64,000 nucleotides of DNA. Origin: Cymodocea nodosa (lineage: Eukaryota > Streptophyta > Magnoliopsida > Alismatales > Cymodoceaceae). The position numbers were made by a program, and so were the translations under genes. The notes beneath the pieces were generated by a model. That model was not told where the DNA came from. It did no database searches and was given only the letters and a program-made list of their open reading frames with translations. The stretch is from contig CM072335.1 of NCBI GenBank assembly GCA_036874045.1, positions 15,520,001 through 15,584,000 of the forward strand, written 5' to 3'. The stretch's first letter is position 1, and each line of letters begins with the position of its first letter. Positions 42,208 through 54,689 of the stretch are shown here, piece after piece.

Positions 42208-44402
42208 TGTTTGGGTTTTCCCCGCAATACACTAGAAAAACTTGGATTTGTTACTTCTATTTTTACTTAGTTAATTTATCTTTATGCCTATTCTTTCTTT
42301 TAGATGTAAACAAACAACCTTTAATACTATTTAGATATTAATTCCAATTTGTACTTTAACTGCAAGTGCACAGTGTCTATTGTATCAATGTGCAAGTACA
42401 GGTCGATCCCATAGGGAATTGCTGAAGAACTTGAGAACTGTTCGTTTGTTACAAATTCAAATTTATATTCAATAGGCACTCCGTTGAATTACTGTTAACT
42501 CAACAGACAAAGTTTGTTGAGTTATGGCTAACTCAACGGACTATCCTCGTGGACTTAAGTTAACTCCACGAGCCTATCTCTTCTTTATAATACTGCTATT
42601 TACAGAGGAATTCGGCCAACCATTGGGCGATTCCACAGATTGTAAATAACATCAATTAAGCTCTTTAATGCTAGTTAACATTGGATTTATCATTAAGCAA
42701 TACTAACATTCAGATGATTCAAACAGTAACCATTAAAATCTTTTAAGTCTTTTGTACGAACCAATTTCAGTAAACTGTAAAATTAAAACTAACATAAAAC
42801 AATCACAAAACTGATACAGATAACATTAATCACGATACAACACAAACAATAGAACACTCAAATACAACATACAAACAAAGATAAATTATTTTTGGTATTT
42901 TTGTTTTGATGTGAACATGGAAATGGGCGAAAGGTGAAATGTAAAGTAATCTCACTTGACAGTAAATACTTCCGACATTACTTGCAACGCGATTACACCA
43001 CTAAAAATTAAACCACTTACAATTCTGTCTCCTCTCCCTATAGAATCGCGAGTCCAGAATTGCAAGATGATCTCCTCTTCAGCATACAGGCATCAACCCA
43101 AAGTCAAGGCTAAAAGCTTTACGATCTCTTGAAATATGAGTCGACGCTTGGTGAAAATAGTTTCCCTTCCCGTGACGCGATCACTCCTCACAGTGGTTGT
43201 CAAGCACTGTGTTTGGCTCAGAATCGACCCGACATCAGGCAAGTATCCTCAGACCTCTGATGGTTGGTGATTATGGTGGTGATGATGGTGATGATGATGG
43301 TTGGTGTAGTACTTCAGAGAATTGCGACGCCTATCCTCCTCTGCACGCACTGACCTTCCATCGATCACACATCGATCACCCTTCTTCTTTTTTTCTTCTT
43401 TTCTTTTATATTTCTTCAGTAGTAACTGCTTCTGCTTGAATGGTCGGTTGGATTTCCTTCATTCATATCAACGGCGATGCTTCCTTCTCCTACGCAATAT
43501 GTGCAAACGTGGTTTTTCCTTCCAACTGTCCTGTTTCTGCAACCACTACAGTGGCATATTAGAAAATATATAGTCTGTCGAGTTACATATAACTCAACGG
43601 ACTTTCTTCGTTGATTTAACTATAAAACATGTGCATAAATTTAACTATCCGATGCTCAAGTGCATTTCGGATACTTATAAACTTAACTATCCGATGCTTA
43701 GATGCATTTCGGATAGTTACAATTAACTCACCAATATATAACTTAAGTAAATCTACTAGATCTCGACACGTGTCAGCAGTAGTTTAATCATAAAATAACA
43801 TTTCGGAGAGTTACAGGTCTAACTATCCGATGCTCAGATGCATTTCAAATAGTTACAGCTAACTCTCCGAAAATCCACTTAAGTCACTTACCCAGAAATT
43901 GGATGTCCACAGCTATTTTATAAATAAAAAGAGATTTCGGAGAGTTACAAGGATAACTATCCGATGCTCAGCTGCAATTTCGGATAGTTATAGATAACTC
44001 ACTGAAAGTTCACTTAAGTCATTCATTCTGGTTTCGACACGCGTACTTCAGGAAATAATAAAATATTCTCTCAAAACATAACTGTTCGGCAATTTAAACA
44101 TAACTATCTGATACATATTCGGTCTGTTAAACATAATTGTCTGAATTTATTCGGTATGTTAAACATAATTGTCCGAAATATCAGAAAATTTGAATACTTA
44201 AGAATTTCACAGCCTGCAACTTACCGACAGATCATAAATGTACTAAATTAACATTAATTCCCCCAATTTAAGCAGATTCTTCAATTAAAGCATATAACAG
44301 TGCAATTATAACATAATGGCTTAATTCTTATATGATAAGCTAAATATTATGCAATTAACCATCATTTAATCGTTAATAATTTGCACTTTTTCATTCTAAA
44401 CA
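42208..44402 (-). repeat. 5' LTR of element D
   Basis: Reverse strand from TGTTTAGAATG (44402) to AAAACCCAAACA (42208), 2195 bp. It is longer than B's LTR mainly because it has several extra copies of the TCCGATGCTCAGATGCATTTCGG hairpin unit (43640-43990). TATAAAAG at 43410-43403; leader and splice-donor-like GTAAGTGG at 43022. Outer flank AATAT (44403-44407) may be one half of a target-site duplication; the other side is lost. Confidence 0.88.
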
Positions 44403-44839
44403 AATATTCTAAAGACCTACTGTAGAAAAAGCTCTGTGTGCCAAAACTCTAATTGAAAGATTCAAGCTGTTGGTTCATGGCTTCAACCTGAAGGCTACAT
44501 TCAGTGTTGGTTTGAGTTTCGACCTGAAAACTCTAAAGGTTGGTTTACTGAAGTTTATACCTGAAAACTTCTATGTAGTTGGTTCTTGCTTTGACCTGAA
44601 AGCAAGTGTATAAGTGTTGAAACACTTAGTGAAGCCCAAGTGAATCTTGGGGGTGGACTAGCCAAATTGGTGAACCACCTAAAAATTTGCTGTGTGTTTC
44701 TTTTCTCAACTAATTTGCATTCATTTAATTTCATCTCATTACATTTCTGTTGAATCATTCAATTCAACATCAAAAGAATTTTAAAAACTACACACTTTCA
44801 CCATTCACCCCCCCTTTGGTGAGCCTACCGATCCTAACA
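44403..44839 (+). repeat. 5' LTR remnant of copia-1
   Basis: 437 bases ending CCGATCCTAACA, two bases before the PBS. The beginning is missing at the boundary with the LTR of element D. It has several TTGGTTxxxG...GACCTGAA repeats of about 40-50 bases (44490-44620), a possible local tandem array. Confidence 0.75.
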
Positions 44840-44841
44840 AT

Positions 44842-44857
44842 TGGTATCAGAGCTTGG
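44842..44857 (+). other. Primer-binding site of copia-1 (tRNA-Met type)
   Basis: TGGTATCAGAGCTTGG, the standard plant copia site complementary to initiator tRNA-Met. Confidence 0.9.
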
Positions 44858-44890
44858 TTAATCCTTCATAAGATTTAACCATCTGGATTT

Positions 44891-46440
44891 ATGGCTCAAT
44901 TTGCTAAGGGACAAAACATTCACAGACCTCCTCTATTCGATGGTTCCAATTATAACTATTGGAAGAATAGAATGGAGTGCTTCCTTAGGAGTTCTGATGT
45001 TAAACTCTAGAAGATTGTTGTTCTTGGAAGTACACTTCCAACCAGTGATGTTATGAACTGGTCTGAGGAGGATGAGAAACTCATCCAATTGGATGCTAGA
45101 GGGCTGAATGCCATTTATTGTGCACTAACTACTGATCAATATAATAAAGTATCTACATGTAAGTCTGCTCATGAGGCTTGGAAAATCCTTCAAGTTACTC
45201 ACGAAGGTACAAGCCAAGTTAAGGATACAAAAATCAGTATCCTGTTGAGAAAACTTGAACTATTTAAAATGAATGATAATGAAAACATAACTGAAATGTT
45301 TTCAAGATTTACTGAAATCATTAACAATCTGAAAGGCTTGGGAAAGGAGTTCTCTTCACGTGAATAGGTACAGAAGATCTTGAGGAGCTTAACTGTTGAG
45401 TGGAAACAGAAGTCCATATCTATTCAAGATTCCAAGGATCTCAACAACTACATAGTTGAAGAACTGTTGGGCAATCTTCTGGCCCATGAAGTTCAAATGA
45501 AGGACTGGAAAGAGCAAGAAGGAGTTGCTAAAAAGAAAACTGAAAAAAAAAAGGAAATAGCATTTCCATCTAAAGAAGAAGCTCCAAGCTCAGATGATGA
45601 TGAGATCATGTTGTTGGCAAGGAACTTCAGAAAGTTTATGAAGAAAAAGAATAAGCCCAGCTCTTCTAAAAGAACTGTCCCTACATGTTTCAAATGTAGA
45701 AGGCAAGGGCACATATAGACCTTCTGTCCATTTCAGACAGAAGAGGATCAAGGAGATAAGAAGAAGAGATTGAAGGACAAAAAGAAGATGGCTCTCAAAG
45801 CTACGTGGGATGACAGTAGCTCTTTAAGTTGTTCATTAGATTCTAAGGATGAAGCTGCAGCCAATGTTTGTTTTGCAGCACAAGAGGTATGCTCTACTTC
45901 CTCTAGTTCAGAAAATGAGCATGATGATTTAGACATAAACAGTCTTCTGTCTACTGTAGATAATTTATATGTGAAGTGTAGAGATTTTAAGAAAGAAATT
46001 AAAAGATTAAATCATTGCTTAGAAAATTCATTTGCTGAATTAGAATCAACTATAGTTGAAAATAGAAATCTAAAATCAAATTTAGATAAGTATAGTTGTG
46101 TTAACTATGAATTAAAAGATGAAAATAAAAATCTATTAACTACTATATCAGATTAGAAAGATACCATATGTAAATTTACTCAAGGTCAAAAAGGATTAAA
46201 TAAAATAATAGGATCTCAACGATCAAATGGGAATAAATATGGCCTAGGGTATGCTACACCATAGAAAATACCTTATTGTGGTGGAGTGATTTGATCTTAT
46301 AGAGATGGCACCACTGTGTTTACCATCAAACAAAGATCAGGTCATATGTGGTTGCCAAGAGGCAATAGATTTAATGTTTTAACGACTAACTCTACTGGAC
46401 CCAAGAAGATTTGGGTACCAAAAGCTTTAATTTCAATATG
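44891..46440 (+). pseudogene. gag: copia-1 gag
   Basis: Opens MAQFAKGQNIHRPPLFDGSNY, the start typical of UBN2-type copia gag. The capsid-like UBN2 domain includes AHEAWKILQVTHEGTSQVKDTK and the MFSRFTEIINNLKGLGK stretch. A CCHC knuckle C-FK-C-RRQG-H-I.TF-C follows at about 45690-45730, with one stop inside (Gln or Trp codon to TAG). Then MALKATWDDSSS, an acidic stretch, a coiled coil, and GQKGLNKIIGSQ...CGGVI. Stops at 45008, 45365, 45716, 46154, 46262, 46291, nearly all TAG or TGA. The frame changes at about 46440 before protease. Confidence 0.88.
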
Positions 46441-46442
46441 AT

Positions 46443-48010
46443 TTGCAAGGTGACAAGGAGTTTCAAGCACGTTCAACTAAATGGATCGTGGACAGTGGAT
46501 ACTCAAAGCACATGTCAGGTAAGAAAAGTTTTCTTGACTCTGTTAAAAACTTAAGTTCAGGATTTGTTAAGTTTGGAAATAATGAAAAGTGTAAAATAAC
46601 TACAATAGGAAATATTACATCTGAAAATGATATAATTGAGAATGTCTTGCATGTAAATGGATTAAAACAAAATTTGTTAAGTGTAGGACAATTATGTGAT
46701 AAAGGTTATACTGTTTCTTTTAATGCTGAAAATTGTTTCATTATTGATCCAGCCTCGAATGAAACAAAATTTACTGGTTTTAGAAATTGCTCAATTTATA
46801 CATTAAACTTTCCATGTGAAAATTCTGCAAGCAATTCCTGTTTGGTAGCAACTAGTGAAGATGATTTGGTGTGGCATAGAAGACTTAGCCATATCAGTAT
46901 GAAGAATATCAAGAAGCTATCCACAGGTGATCTTGTTAGGGGTCTGCCTAAACTCACTTTTAAGAAAGATAGAGTATGTAGTGAGTGTATGCTAGGGAAG
47001 CAAAAGAGAACTGCCCTCCACAGCAAAAATGCTTTTACCACCAAAAGGCCATTGGAACTGTTACATTTGGATTTATTTGGTCCCTCTCAAGTTTCAAGTC
47101 TTCGGGGTCGAAAATATACCTTTGTTATTGTTGATGATTTCTCTAGATTAACTTGGGTAATATTTTTGACACATAAAAATGAAACTTGCAATGAGTTCAG
47201 GAATTTCTGTATAAGAGTTCAGAATCAGAAGGAACTAATAGTGAAGAAAATCAGAAGTGATCATTGAGGAGAATTTGAAAACTATGAATTTGAAAACATT
47301 TGCAATTCATTTGGAATTCTACATGAATTCTCCTGTCCTAGAACTCCTGCTCAAAATGGAGTTGTGGAAAGGAAAAATAGGACACTACAAGAAATGGTTA
47401 GAACTATGTTAAATGCCATCGATCTACCTAAATTTCTCTAGGCAGAAGCTGTAGGAACAGCTTGTCACATTTCCAACAAAACTCACATTAGATCCATGTT
47501 GAATAAGACACCCTTTGAAATTTGGTTCTATAAAACTCCAAATGTTGGCTATTTTAAGACATTTGGATGCAAATGCTTTGTCTTAAATACAGGAAATGCT
47601 AAAGACAAGTTTGATGCAAAGTCTAAACCTACCATACTTGTTGGTTACTCCTCTAGAAGCAAAGCTTATAGGGTATATTTTGCTGAAGATGGAAGAGTGG
47701 AGGAAAGTATAAATGTTTAGTTTGATGAAGATCTGATCTAGGATTTCAAAAAGTTGAAGATTAAAAATGATACTGAAAATGAATACTTTGAAGATGATAA
47801 CTGCAAGTAGAAACTCAATTCACAAGTGTTAGACCAGAATCTCAACAATAGATATCAGAATCATAATAGTTGGAAATTTAGATCTGATCATACCGAGGAA
47901 CAAATTATTGGAAATATATCTAAAGGGGTACAAACTAGAAGCAAAGCACAAGATATCTACAATTTTTGTACATTTGTGTCAGAAATAGAGTCAAAATCAG
48001 TAGATGAAGC
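46443..48010 (+). pseudogene. copia-1 protease and integrase
   Basis: Protease core WIVDSGYSKHMSG at the start. GAG-pre-integrase with LVWHRRLSHISMKNIKKL and CSECMLGKQKR (HHCC zinc motif). Integrase core: D in LHLDLFGPSQ, D in KIRSDHxGEF, E in NGVVERKNRTL. C-terminal FGCKCFVLN, VGYSSRSKAYRVY, then a linker ending EEQIIGNISKGVQTRS. Stops at about 47265 (TGA), 47440, 47718, 47739, 47808 and 48015. It continues in frame into RT. Confidence 0.9.
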
Positions 48011-48032
48011 ATGTTAGGATACTTATTGAACA

Positions 48033-48617
48033 ATGGCTATGCAGGAAGAATTAAATCAGTTCCAGAAAAATAATGTTTGGGAACTAGTAGAAAAACCTAC
48101 AAGAAAATCCATCATTGGAACTAAATGGATTTTCAAAAACAAATTACATGAAGAAGGTAATATTCTAAAAAATAAAGCTCAATTAGTTGCTCAAGGCTAC
48201 AATCAGCAGGAAGGTATTGACTATGAAGAAACTTTTGCTCCCGTAGCCAGGATTGAAGCTATCAGAATGTTGCTTGCTTTTGCAAGTAGTACGAAAATAA
48301 GATTGTTTCAGATGGATGTGAAGAGTGCCTTCTTAAATGGAGAAATTCAGGAAGAAGTGTTTGTCAAACAACCTCCTGGATTTGAAGATGAACTCAAGCC
48401 GAATCATGTCTTCAAACTAAGAAAGGCTCTTTATGGTCTGAAACAGGCACCCAAAGCTTGGTGTGAGAAATTGAAAAAGATTTTAACTGGAAACAATTTT
48501 TCTATAGGCAAAGTGGACAACACTTTGTTTATCAAAACTTTTGATGTGCATATTTTGATTGTACAGATTTATGTTGATGATATAGTCTTTGGAGCCACTT
48601 CAGAAGATATCTGTCAT
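48033..48617 (+). pseudogene. copia-1 reverse transcriptase, 5' part
   Basis: ELVEKPTRKSIIGTKWIFKNK, YEETFAPVARIEAIRMLLAF, QMDVKSAFLNGEIQEEVFVKQPPGF, ALYGLKQAPKAWCEKL and the catalytic YVDDIVFGAT are intact. It breaks after SEDICH, exactly at the target-site duplication of the inserted LTR; the remainder resumes at 50957. Confidence 0.92.
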
Positions 48618-50956
48618 TGTTTGTGTTTTCCCAACACTACACTAGAAAATCTTTGATTTGTTACTTCTATTTTTACTTAGTTAATTTATCTTTATGCCTA
48701 TTCTCTCTTTTAGAAGTAAACAAACAACCTTTAATACAATTTAGATATTAATTTCAATTTGTACTTTAACTACAAGTGCAAAGTGTCTATTGTATCAGTG
48801 TGCAAGTACAGGTCGATCCCATAGGGAATTGCTGAAGAGCTTGAGAACTGTTCATTTGTTAACAATCAAATTTATATATTCAATAAGCTCTCTGTTGAAT
48901 TACAGTTAACTCAACAGACTAAGTTCGTTGAGTTATGGCTAACTCAATAGACTAACCTCGTGGACTTAAGTTAACTCCACGAGCTTGTCTTTTCTTTTTA
49001 ATACTACTATTTACAAAGGAATTCGGCCAACCATTGGGCGATTCCACAGATTGTAAATAACATCAATTAAGCTTTTTAATGTTAGTTAACATTGGATTTA
49101 TCATTAAGCAATACTAACATTCAGATAATTCAAATAGTAACCATTAAAATCTTTAAGTCTTTTGAACGAACCAATTTCAGTAAACTGTAAAACTAAAATA
49201 ACATAAAACAATCACAACACTAACAAAGATAACATTAATCACGATACAACACAAACAATACAACACTCAAATACAACATACAAACATAGATAAATTGTTT
49301 TTGGTATTTTTGTTTTAATATGAACATGGAAATGGGCGAAAGGTGAAATGTAAAGTAATCTCACTCGATAGTAAATACTTCTAACACTACTTGCAACGCG
49401 ATTACACCACTAAAAATTAAACCACTTACAATTATGTCTCCTCTCCCTATAGAATCGCGAGTCCAGAATTGCAAGATGATCTCCTCTTCAGCATGCAGGC
49501 ATCAACCCGAAGCCAAGGCTAAAAGCTTTACGATCTCCTAAAATATGAGTCGGCGCTTGGTGAAAATGGCTTCCCTTCCTGCGGTGCGATCACTCCTCAC
49601 AGTGGTTGTCAAGCACTATGTTTAGCTCGAAATCGACCCGACATCAGGCAAGTATCCTCACAGACCTTTGATGGTTGGTGATTATGGTGGTGATGATGAT
49701 GGTTGGTGTGGTACTTCAGAGAATTGCGACGCTGATCCTCCTCTGCACACAATGTCCGCCCATCGATCACACCTTCTTTTTTCTTCTTTTCTTTTATATT
49801 TCTTTAGTAGTAACTGCTTCTGCTTGAATGGTCGGTTGGATTTCCTTCATTCATATCAACGGCGATGCTTTCTTCTCCTACACGATACGTGCAAACATGG
49901 TTTTTTTCTCTTCCAACTGTCTGTTCTTGCAACCACTACAGTGGCATATTAGAAAATATAAAGAAATAAGCTGCTAACATAACGTGTTACCTTAGTGTAT
50001 ATTCATGTAACTCAATGCATATAGTTATGCTAACTTAACTAGTTAAACATGTGCATCTCACGTGATATACTAAAGCATTTAAATTCAACACGTGCATAAA
50101 TTTAACTATCCGATGCTCAGGTGCATTTCAGATACTTATAAACTTAACTATCTGATGCTCAGATGCATTTCGGATAGTTACAAATAACTCACCGATATAT
50201 AACTTAAGTAAATCTACCAGATCTCGACACGTGTCAACAGTAGTTTAATCATAAAATAACATTTCGGAGAGTTACAGGTTTAACTATCCGATGCTTAGAT
50301 GCATTTCAGATAGTTAGAGATAGCTCACTGATTCAGTAGTAAACAAATGTTTTTATAATATGAATTTTACCACGTGCAAAAATAACAACTTAAGTTTATA
50401 ACGCTAACCTAATACATTGCCTTAGTGTTCAAAATAGCAACTCAACGCATTTAGTTATGTTAACTTAACGAGTTCATCTCTTCTTTTACTCACTAACTTA
50501 ACGAGTTATCAAAACATGCACTGTTCATGATACAGAAGATATAACTTTATAAAATATCATGCTTTTCAATAAAAACACACGTTAACTTAACGTTTAGCTA
50601 AATGAGAAATTAATGCAACGAAACGACTAGTTATTAACTTCAGGAAACTTTCAATAACATAACTGCTTGGCAATTTAAACATAACTATCCGATACATGTT
50701 CGGTCTGTTAAACATAACTGTCCAAATTATTAGAAAATTCAGATACTAAAGAATTTCACAGCCTGCAACTTACCGACAGTTCAAAAATGTACTAAATTAA
50801 CATTAATTCCCCGAAATTAGGTAGATTCTTCAATTAAAGCATATAACAGTGCAATTATAACAAAATGGCTTAATTCTTATATGATAAGCTAAATATTATG
50901 TAATTAACCATCATTTAACCGTTAATAATATGCACTTTTTCATTCTAAACATTCAT
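48613..50956 (-). mobile_element. Athila-like solo LTR with target-site duplication in copia-1
   Basis: Reverse-strand LTR 50951-48618, 2334 bp, TGTTTAGAATG to AAACACAAACA. Flanks GTCAT (48613-48617) and TTCAT (50952-50956) are a 5-bp duplication with one change. Removing the LTR and one flank restores the RT frame, codon for codon (ICH then EFQNLM). There is no internal sequence, so it arose by LTR-LTR recombination. TATAAAAG at 49798-49791, leader similar to D. It has an extra block of AACTTAACGAGTT-type motifs (50395-50600), explaining its length. Confidence 0.92.
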
Positions 50957-51835
50957 GAATTTCAGAATTTGATGAAAAATAAATTCAAAATGAGCATGAT
51001 GGAAGAATTGATGTTTTCCTTGGGATTACAGATTCATCAAATGCATAATGGCATCTTTGTCAACCAAGAAAAGTACTGCAAAGAGATGTTGAAGAAATTT
51101 GGTTATGTAAACATTAAACTTGCAAATACTCCAATGAGTTCAAGTATTAAACTGGAAATGGATGATTCAAGTGTTGTAGTGGATCAAAAGCAATATAGAG
51201 GTAGATTGGATCCCTGTTATACCTTTCAACTAGCAGGCTAGATATTATGTTCAGTATATGCTTGTGTGCTAGATTTCAAGCATCACCAAAGAAATCAAAC
51301 TTGAAATCAGTCAAAAGGATTTTCAGATATCTACAAGGAACAAAAGATTTCGAACTATTCTACTCAGCTGACAATAATTTGATTTTAACAGGCTATAGTG
51401 ATGCAGATTATGCAGGTAGCAGATCTGATAGAAAAAGCACTAATGGTACTTGTCAACTCTTAGAAATTCTTTAATCTCTTGGTTCAGTAGGAAACAAAAT
51501 TGTATTGCTTTATCTACTACTGAAGCCAAATATATTGCAGCAGGACTGTGCTATGCCTAAATTCTATGGATGCAGCAAACACTAGCAGATTACAGATTGA
51601 AAATTCAGAACTCAATCATATTTTGTGATAATAGTAGTGCAATCAGTCTATCTAAGAATACAGTACTTCATTCTAGAGCCAAGCATATCGAGATCAGACA
51701 CCATTTTCTGAGAGATCATGTGAAAAAGGGAACATCTCACTTAAGTTTGTGCCAACAGAAAATCAACTTGCAGATATTTTCACCAAACCTTTAAATGAAT
51801 CAACTTTTAATCATATTAGAAGAAATCTAGGCATA
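50957..51835 (+). pseudogene. copia-1 RT end and RNase H
   Basis: EFQNLMKNKFKMSMMEELMFSLGLQIHQ, QEKYCKEMLKKFGY, then a frameshift near 51205-51245 in the YRG...YLTASRPD region. RNase H: LFYSADNNLILTGYSDADYAGSRSDRKST, TTEAKYIAAG, DNSSAISLSKN, HSRAKHIEIRHHFLRD. Several further small frameshifts and stops (51239, 51472, 51557). Confidence 0.88.
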
Positions 51836-52263
51836 TGTTCTTTACTAGACCTTTAAATATTTTTTTTTATTTTTTATTTCATCAAGCTCACCATATAGGA
51901 GCTTGTTTTCTGCTAACTTACTCGTGCAGGATATATTCAATATCAATTTTACCATCCTCACCTTTTTATATAATGACAAAAAGGGGGAGAAGATTTTGGC
52001 AATTAGTAAAGTATATGTCCCTTACAGTATTTCCAACAAGAACTGAAAGAGAATTATTAAAAGAGGTGAAGAAATACTCAGCACACAGACAGGGGGAGAA
52101 GACAGCACAAAGTCAGTGGGAGGAATCCCTCCACATTTGTATAGACTTGATAAATTCCTATTTATTTGGTTATCTATGTGATTGAATGTATAGAAATACA
52201 CTAGGGAGTGAAATACATGTAAATAAATGTAAAGGTTTTTGTCACTATCAAAAAGGGGGAGAT
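51836..52263 (+). other. copia-1 3' non-coding region and PPT
   Basis: No supported gene. Two AAAAAGGGGGAGA runs: 51969-51981 and, next to the LTR, 52250-52262. The latter is the functional PPT position. A 116-codon ORF (51835-52185) lacks any recognised domain and is probably chance. Confidence 0.75.
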
Positions 52264-52403
52264 TGTTAGAACCTAAGTATTTTGATAATGTAAAACCTAT
52301 GTGAGGAAACATATTGTATTTCATAGTTAAGTCAGAGCAGCATTAGATCAGAAGGCAGATAGAACTAATTCCAAACAGACGAACAGATGGAGGAAGTTCT
52401 AGA
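52264..52403 (+). repeat. 3' LTR remnant of copia-1
   Basis: TGTTAGAACCTAAGTATTTTG... directly after the PPT; only 140 bases are left before copia-2 begins. Confidence 0.8.
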
Positions 52404-52776
52404 TGTTGGGTGAAAAGATCAAACAAACGTGGAGCATCTAGGGGTGGCGTGGAGAAGAGATCTGTGAGGAAGAGAGGATTGCGAGTGGAGAATTCAAAGA
52501 ACAACAAATTTACATGGTTCCCCAACACGGGTACATCCACGGGTGATCAATCTATCATGATTCCTTGCTATATGGTTGCTAGTACAAAGAAGGGGGAGAA
52601 CGAAATCAAGGGATGGTTTGGCATGGCATCCATTGGATGTGGTTGACCCCTTACATATATAGGGGCAATGGTTGGTGATACACAAAAGACAAGTTTTCCC
52701 CTGTACAAATTATCAAAGAAATACAATCATATACAAAGACACATACATATACTTGATGGAAGACACACGCATCACA
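52404..52776 (-). repeat. 3' LTR of copia-2
   Basis: Reverse strand TGTGATGCG...ACCCAACA, 373 bp. Just inside the element, GACAATGTGGAGATT (52790-52777 on the reverse strand) is the PPT. Confidence 0.9.
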
Positions 52777-52844
52777 AATCTCCACATTGTCTTTCATCAA
52801 TCTTCACCACGAATAGGTGATGGATCACCAAGACCCAACTTGGG

Positions 52845-54660
52845 TCAGCAGCAGCAATAGACGTTGAGTAAGTCTAAGCAATGCTTGAACTTGCTTTCAA
52901 CAACGTCCTTTGTAAACATATCAATCGAATTGTCCTTTTTGTTGACCTTCATAATCTTTATCTTGTCTTCATTTCTAAGGAAGTGATACTTAACATCAAT
53001 ATGTTTAGTTCTATCATGAAAGACATTATCTTTGAAGAGACAAATAGCGCTAAGACTATCACAGAAGATATCAGCTTTATCAATGCGCCAACCAAAGTCT
53101 CCAAGTAAGCCTTTCAACCAAATCCCTTCCTTTGCAGCTTCTGTCAAAGCCACATATTCAGCCTCAATTGTGGACAGAGATACCGTAGGCTGAAGAGTTG
53201 ATTTCCAACTCACAATAGAACCTGCAAATGTAAAGACATAACCAAATAATGATCTCCTTCTGTCAACATCACCAACATAGTTTGAGTCTGTATAACCAAC
53301 TATAGTACAACCTTGATCTGCTGCATACATCAAGCCAACACCTGGAGTTCCTTTCAAATATCTGAATATCCTTTTAACTGCTTTCCAATGTTCCCTGCCC
53401 AGATTGGACATGGACCTACCAACAACACTCAAAGGATATGCTAGATCAGGCCTAGTGCATACCATAGCATACATAAGACTTCCAACTACCTGTGCATAAG
53501 GAACTCGCTACATATCAAGCTTTTCAGAATTAGTTTGTGGACACATCGCAGATGACAATTTGACATTTCTGTCGTAAGGCGTACTAATGGCTTTGCATGA
53601 AGCCATACCAAATCTGCTAAGGATCTTCTCAATATACTTCTGTTGATTCAAAAATAGCTTACCAGAATTTCTTTCACTCCTAATCTCCATTCCAAGAATT
53701 CTGCCAGCTGGACCAAGATCCTTCATATCAAATTCTGATTTTAATGTGTCCTCCAGCTCCTACATCACTTCGATATTCTTCGCAGCTATAAGAATATCAT
53801 CAACATACAATAACAAATAAACATGTGCACTCTTATCAAGAGTTTTAACATATACACATGAATCATAGTTGCTGCGTCTAAAACCAACTTTAACTATAAA
53901 GGCATCAAACCTTTTGTACCATTGTCGTGGTGACTGTTTAAGTCCATACAAGGACTTATTTAATTTGCACACCCAATCAGATTTACCTTTCACCACAAAC
54001 CCTATTGGTTGTTCCATCCAAATATTTTCTTCCAACTCACCATGCAAGAAGGCTGTCTTTACATCTAGTTGTTCCAATTCTAAATTCTTTGCTGCAGCAA
54101 TGGATAACAAAATTCTAATAGATGTATGACGCACAATAGGAGCAAATACCTCATTGAAGTCAACTCCTTCTCGCTGTGAATAACCTTTGGCGACTAATCT
54201 TGTCTTGTGCTGCACACCTACGTTGCCTTGAGTCTCATTCTTCTTCTTATAGAACAATTTGCAACCAACAATATTTGTGTTCTTTGGACGTTTCACCAGT
54301 TCCCAAGTCTTGTTCTTATGGAAAGATTGGAGTTCCTCCTACATAGCAGACATCCAAAGACCAGCTTCTGAATCTTTCATTGCAACTTCATATGTATGTG
54401 GATCAATAGAATCTTCCACCTCAACTACTACTTGTAAGGCAAAAGCAACCAAACTGTCGTAGCCATATCTAATCGGAGGTCTAACATCTCTTCTAGGATG
54501 ATCTTTGCCAATGGTTCTTGGTGGTGGTTGCTCCACCTCTTCCTCCTCAACTTCATTTTCTTGAGTTTCATATGAGATTTCTCTAATTTCAACATGATCA
54601 GTGATAGGCGGTTGCTATGCGTCAGCTATCTCCATCTATTTAGGAAGGGTGTGCTCAATT
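52845..54660 (-). pseudogene. copia-2 reverse transcriptase and RNase H
   Basis: RT: VGCKLFYKKK, FNEVFAPIVRHTSIRILLSIAAA, QLDVKTAFLHGELEENIWMEQPIGF, SLYGLKQSPRQWYKRFD, and catalytic YVDDILIAA. Then MKDLGPAGRILGMEI, LNQQKYIEKILSRFGM and the VCTRPDLAYPLSVVGR block. RNase H: GYTDSNYVGDVDRRRSLFGYVF, STIEAEYVALTEAAKE, CDSLSAICLFKDNVFHDRTKHIDVKYHFLR. Ends at 52845 with ...LDLLNVYCCC. A few stops (about 54340, 53759, 53507) in an otherwise single frame. Confidence 0.93.
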
Positions 54661-54689
54661 TTTGATGTTTCACCTGCTAGTTTATCGGT

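Larger units (their letters stand above)
25515..44402. repeat. Quasi-palindrome of about 19 kb formed by elements C and D
   Basis: Elements C (+) and D (-) lie tail to tail. The continuous arms pair about 30060-35009 with 40415-35381, and the outer parts pair 25515-28531 with 44402-41000 with indels. The loop is only about 370 bases. At its edge a small inverted repeat ATATTA-ATTC-TAATAT (35015-35030) marks the join. Arm identity looks above 90% by eye. The two F-box genes face each other about 3.9 kb apart (33269 to 37173). Confidence 0.8.
35033..44402 (-). mobile_element. Athila-like element D, pol-deleted and F-box bearing
   Basis: Read on the reverse strand: LTR (44402-42208), PBS, zinc-knuckle/protease ORF, direct join to the U3-like spacer, gag, F-box, 3' non-coding region, PPT and the first 348 bases of the 3' LTR. 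RT, RNase H, integrase and the transposon-protein ORF were lost in one deletion whose join is near 40415. It is the clearest case of pol loss with gag and F-box kept. Confidence 0.85.
44403..52403 (+). mobile_element. Ty1/copia element copia-1 (interrupted)
   Basis: Partial 5' LTR, tRNA-Met-type PBS, gag, protease, integrase, RT, RNase H, PPT and the start of a 3' LTR, in standard copia order. Split by a reverse-strand solo LTR at 48618-50951. The 5' LTR is cut by element D and the 3' LTR by copia-2, so the two remaining LTR pieces do not overlap. Related gag sequence is in copia-4 (60721-62087, reverse). Confidence 0.85.

Noticed and set aside
51835-52185. 116-codon ORF after copia-1 RNase H
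   Set aside because: No recognisable domain. It sits in the 3' non-coding part of a copia element and contains the AAAAAGGGGGAGA purine run.
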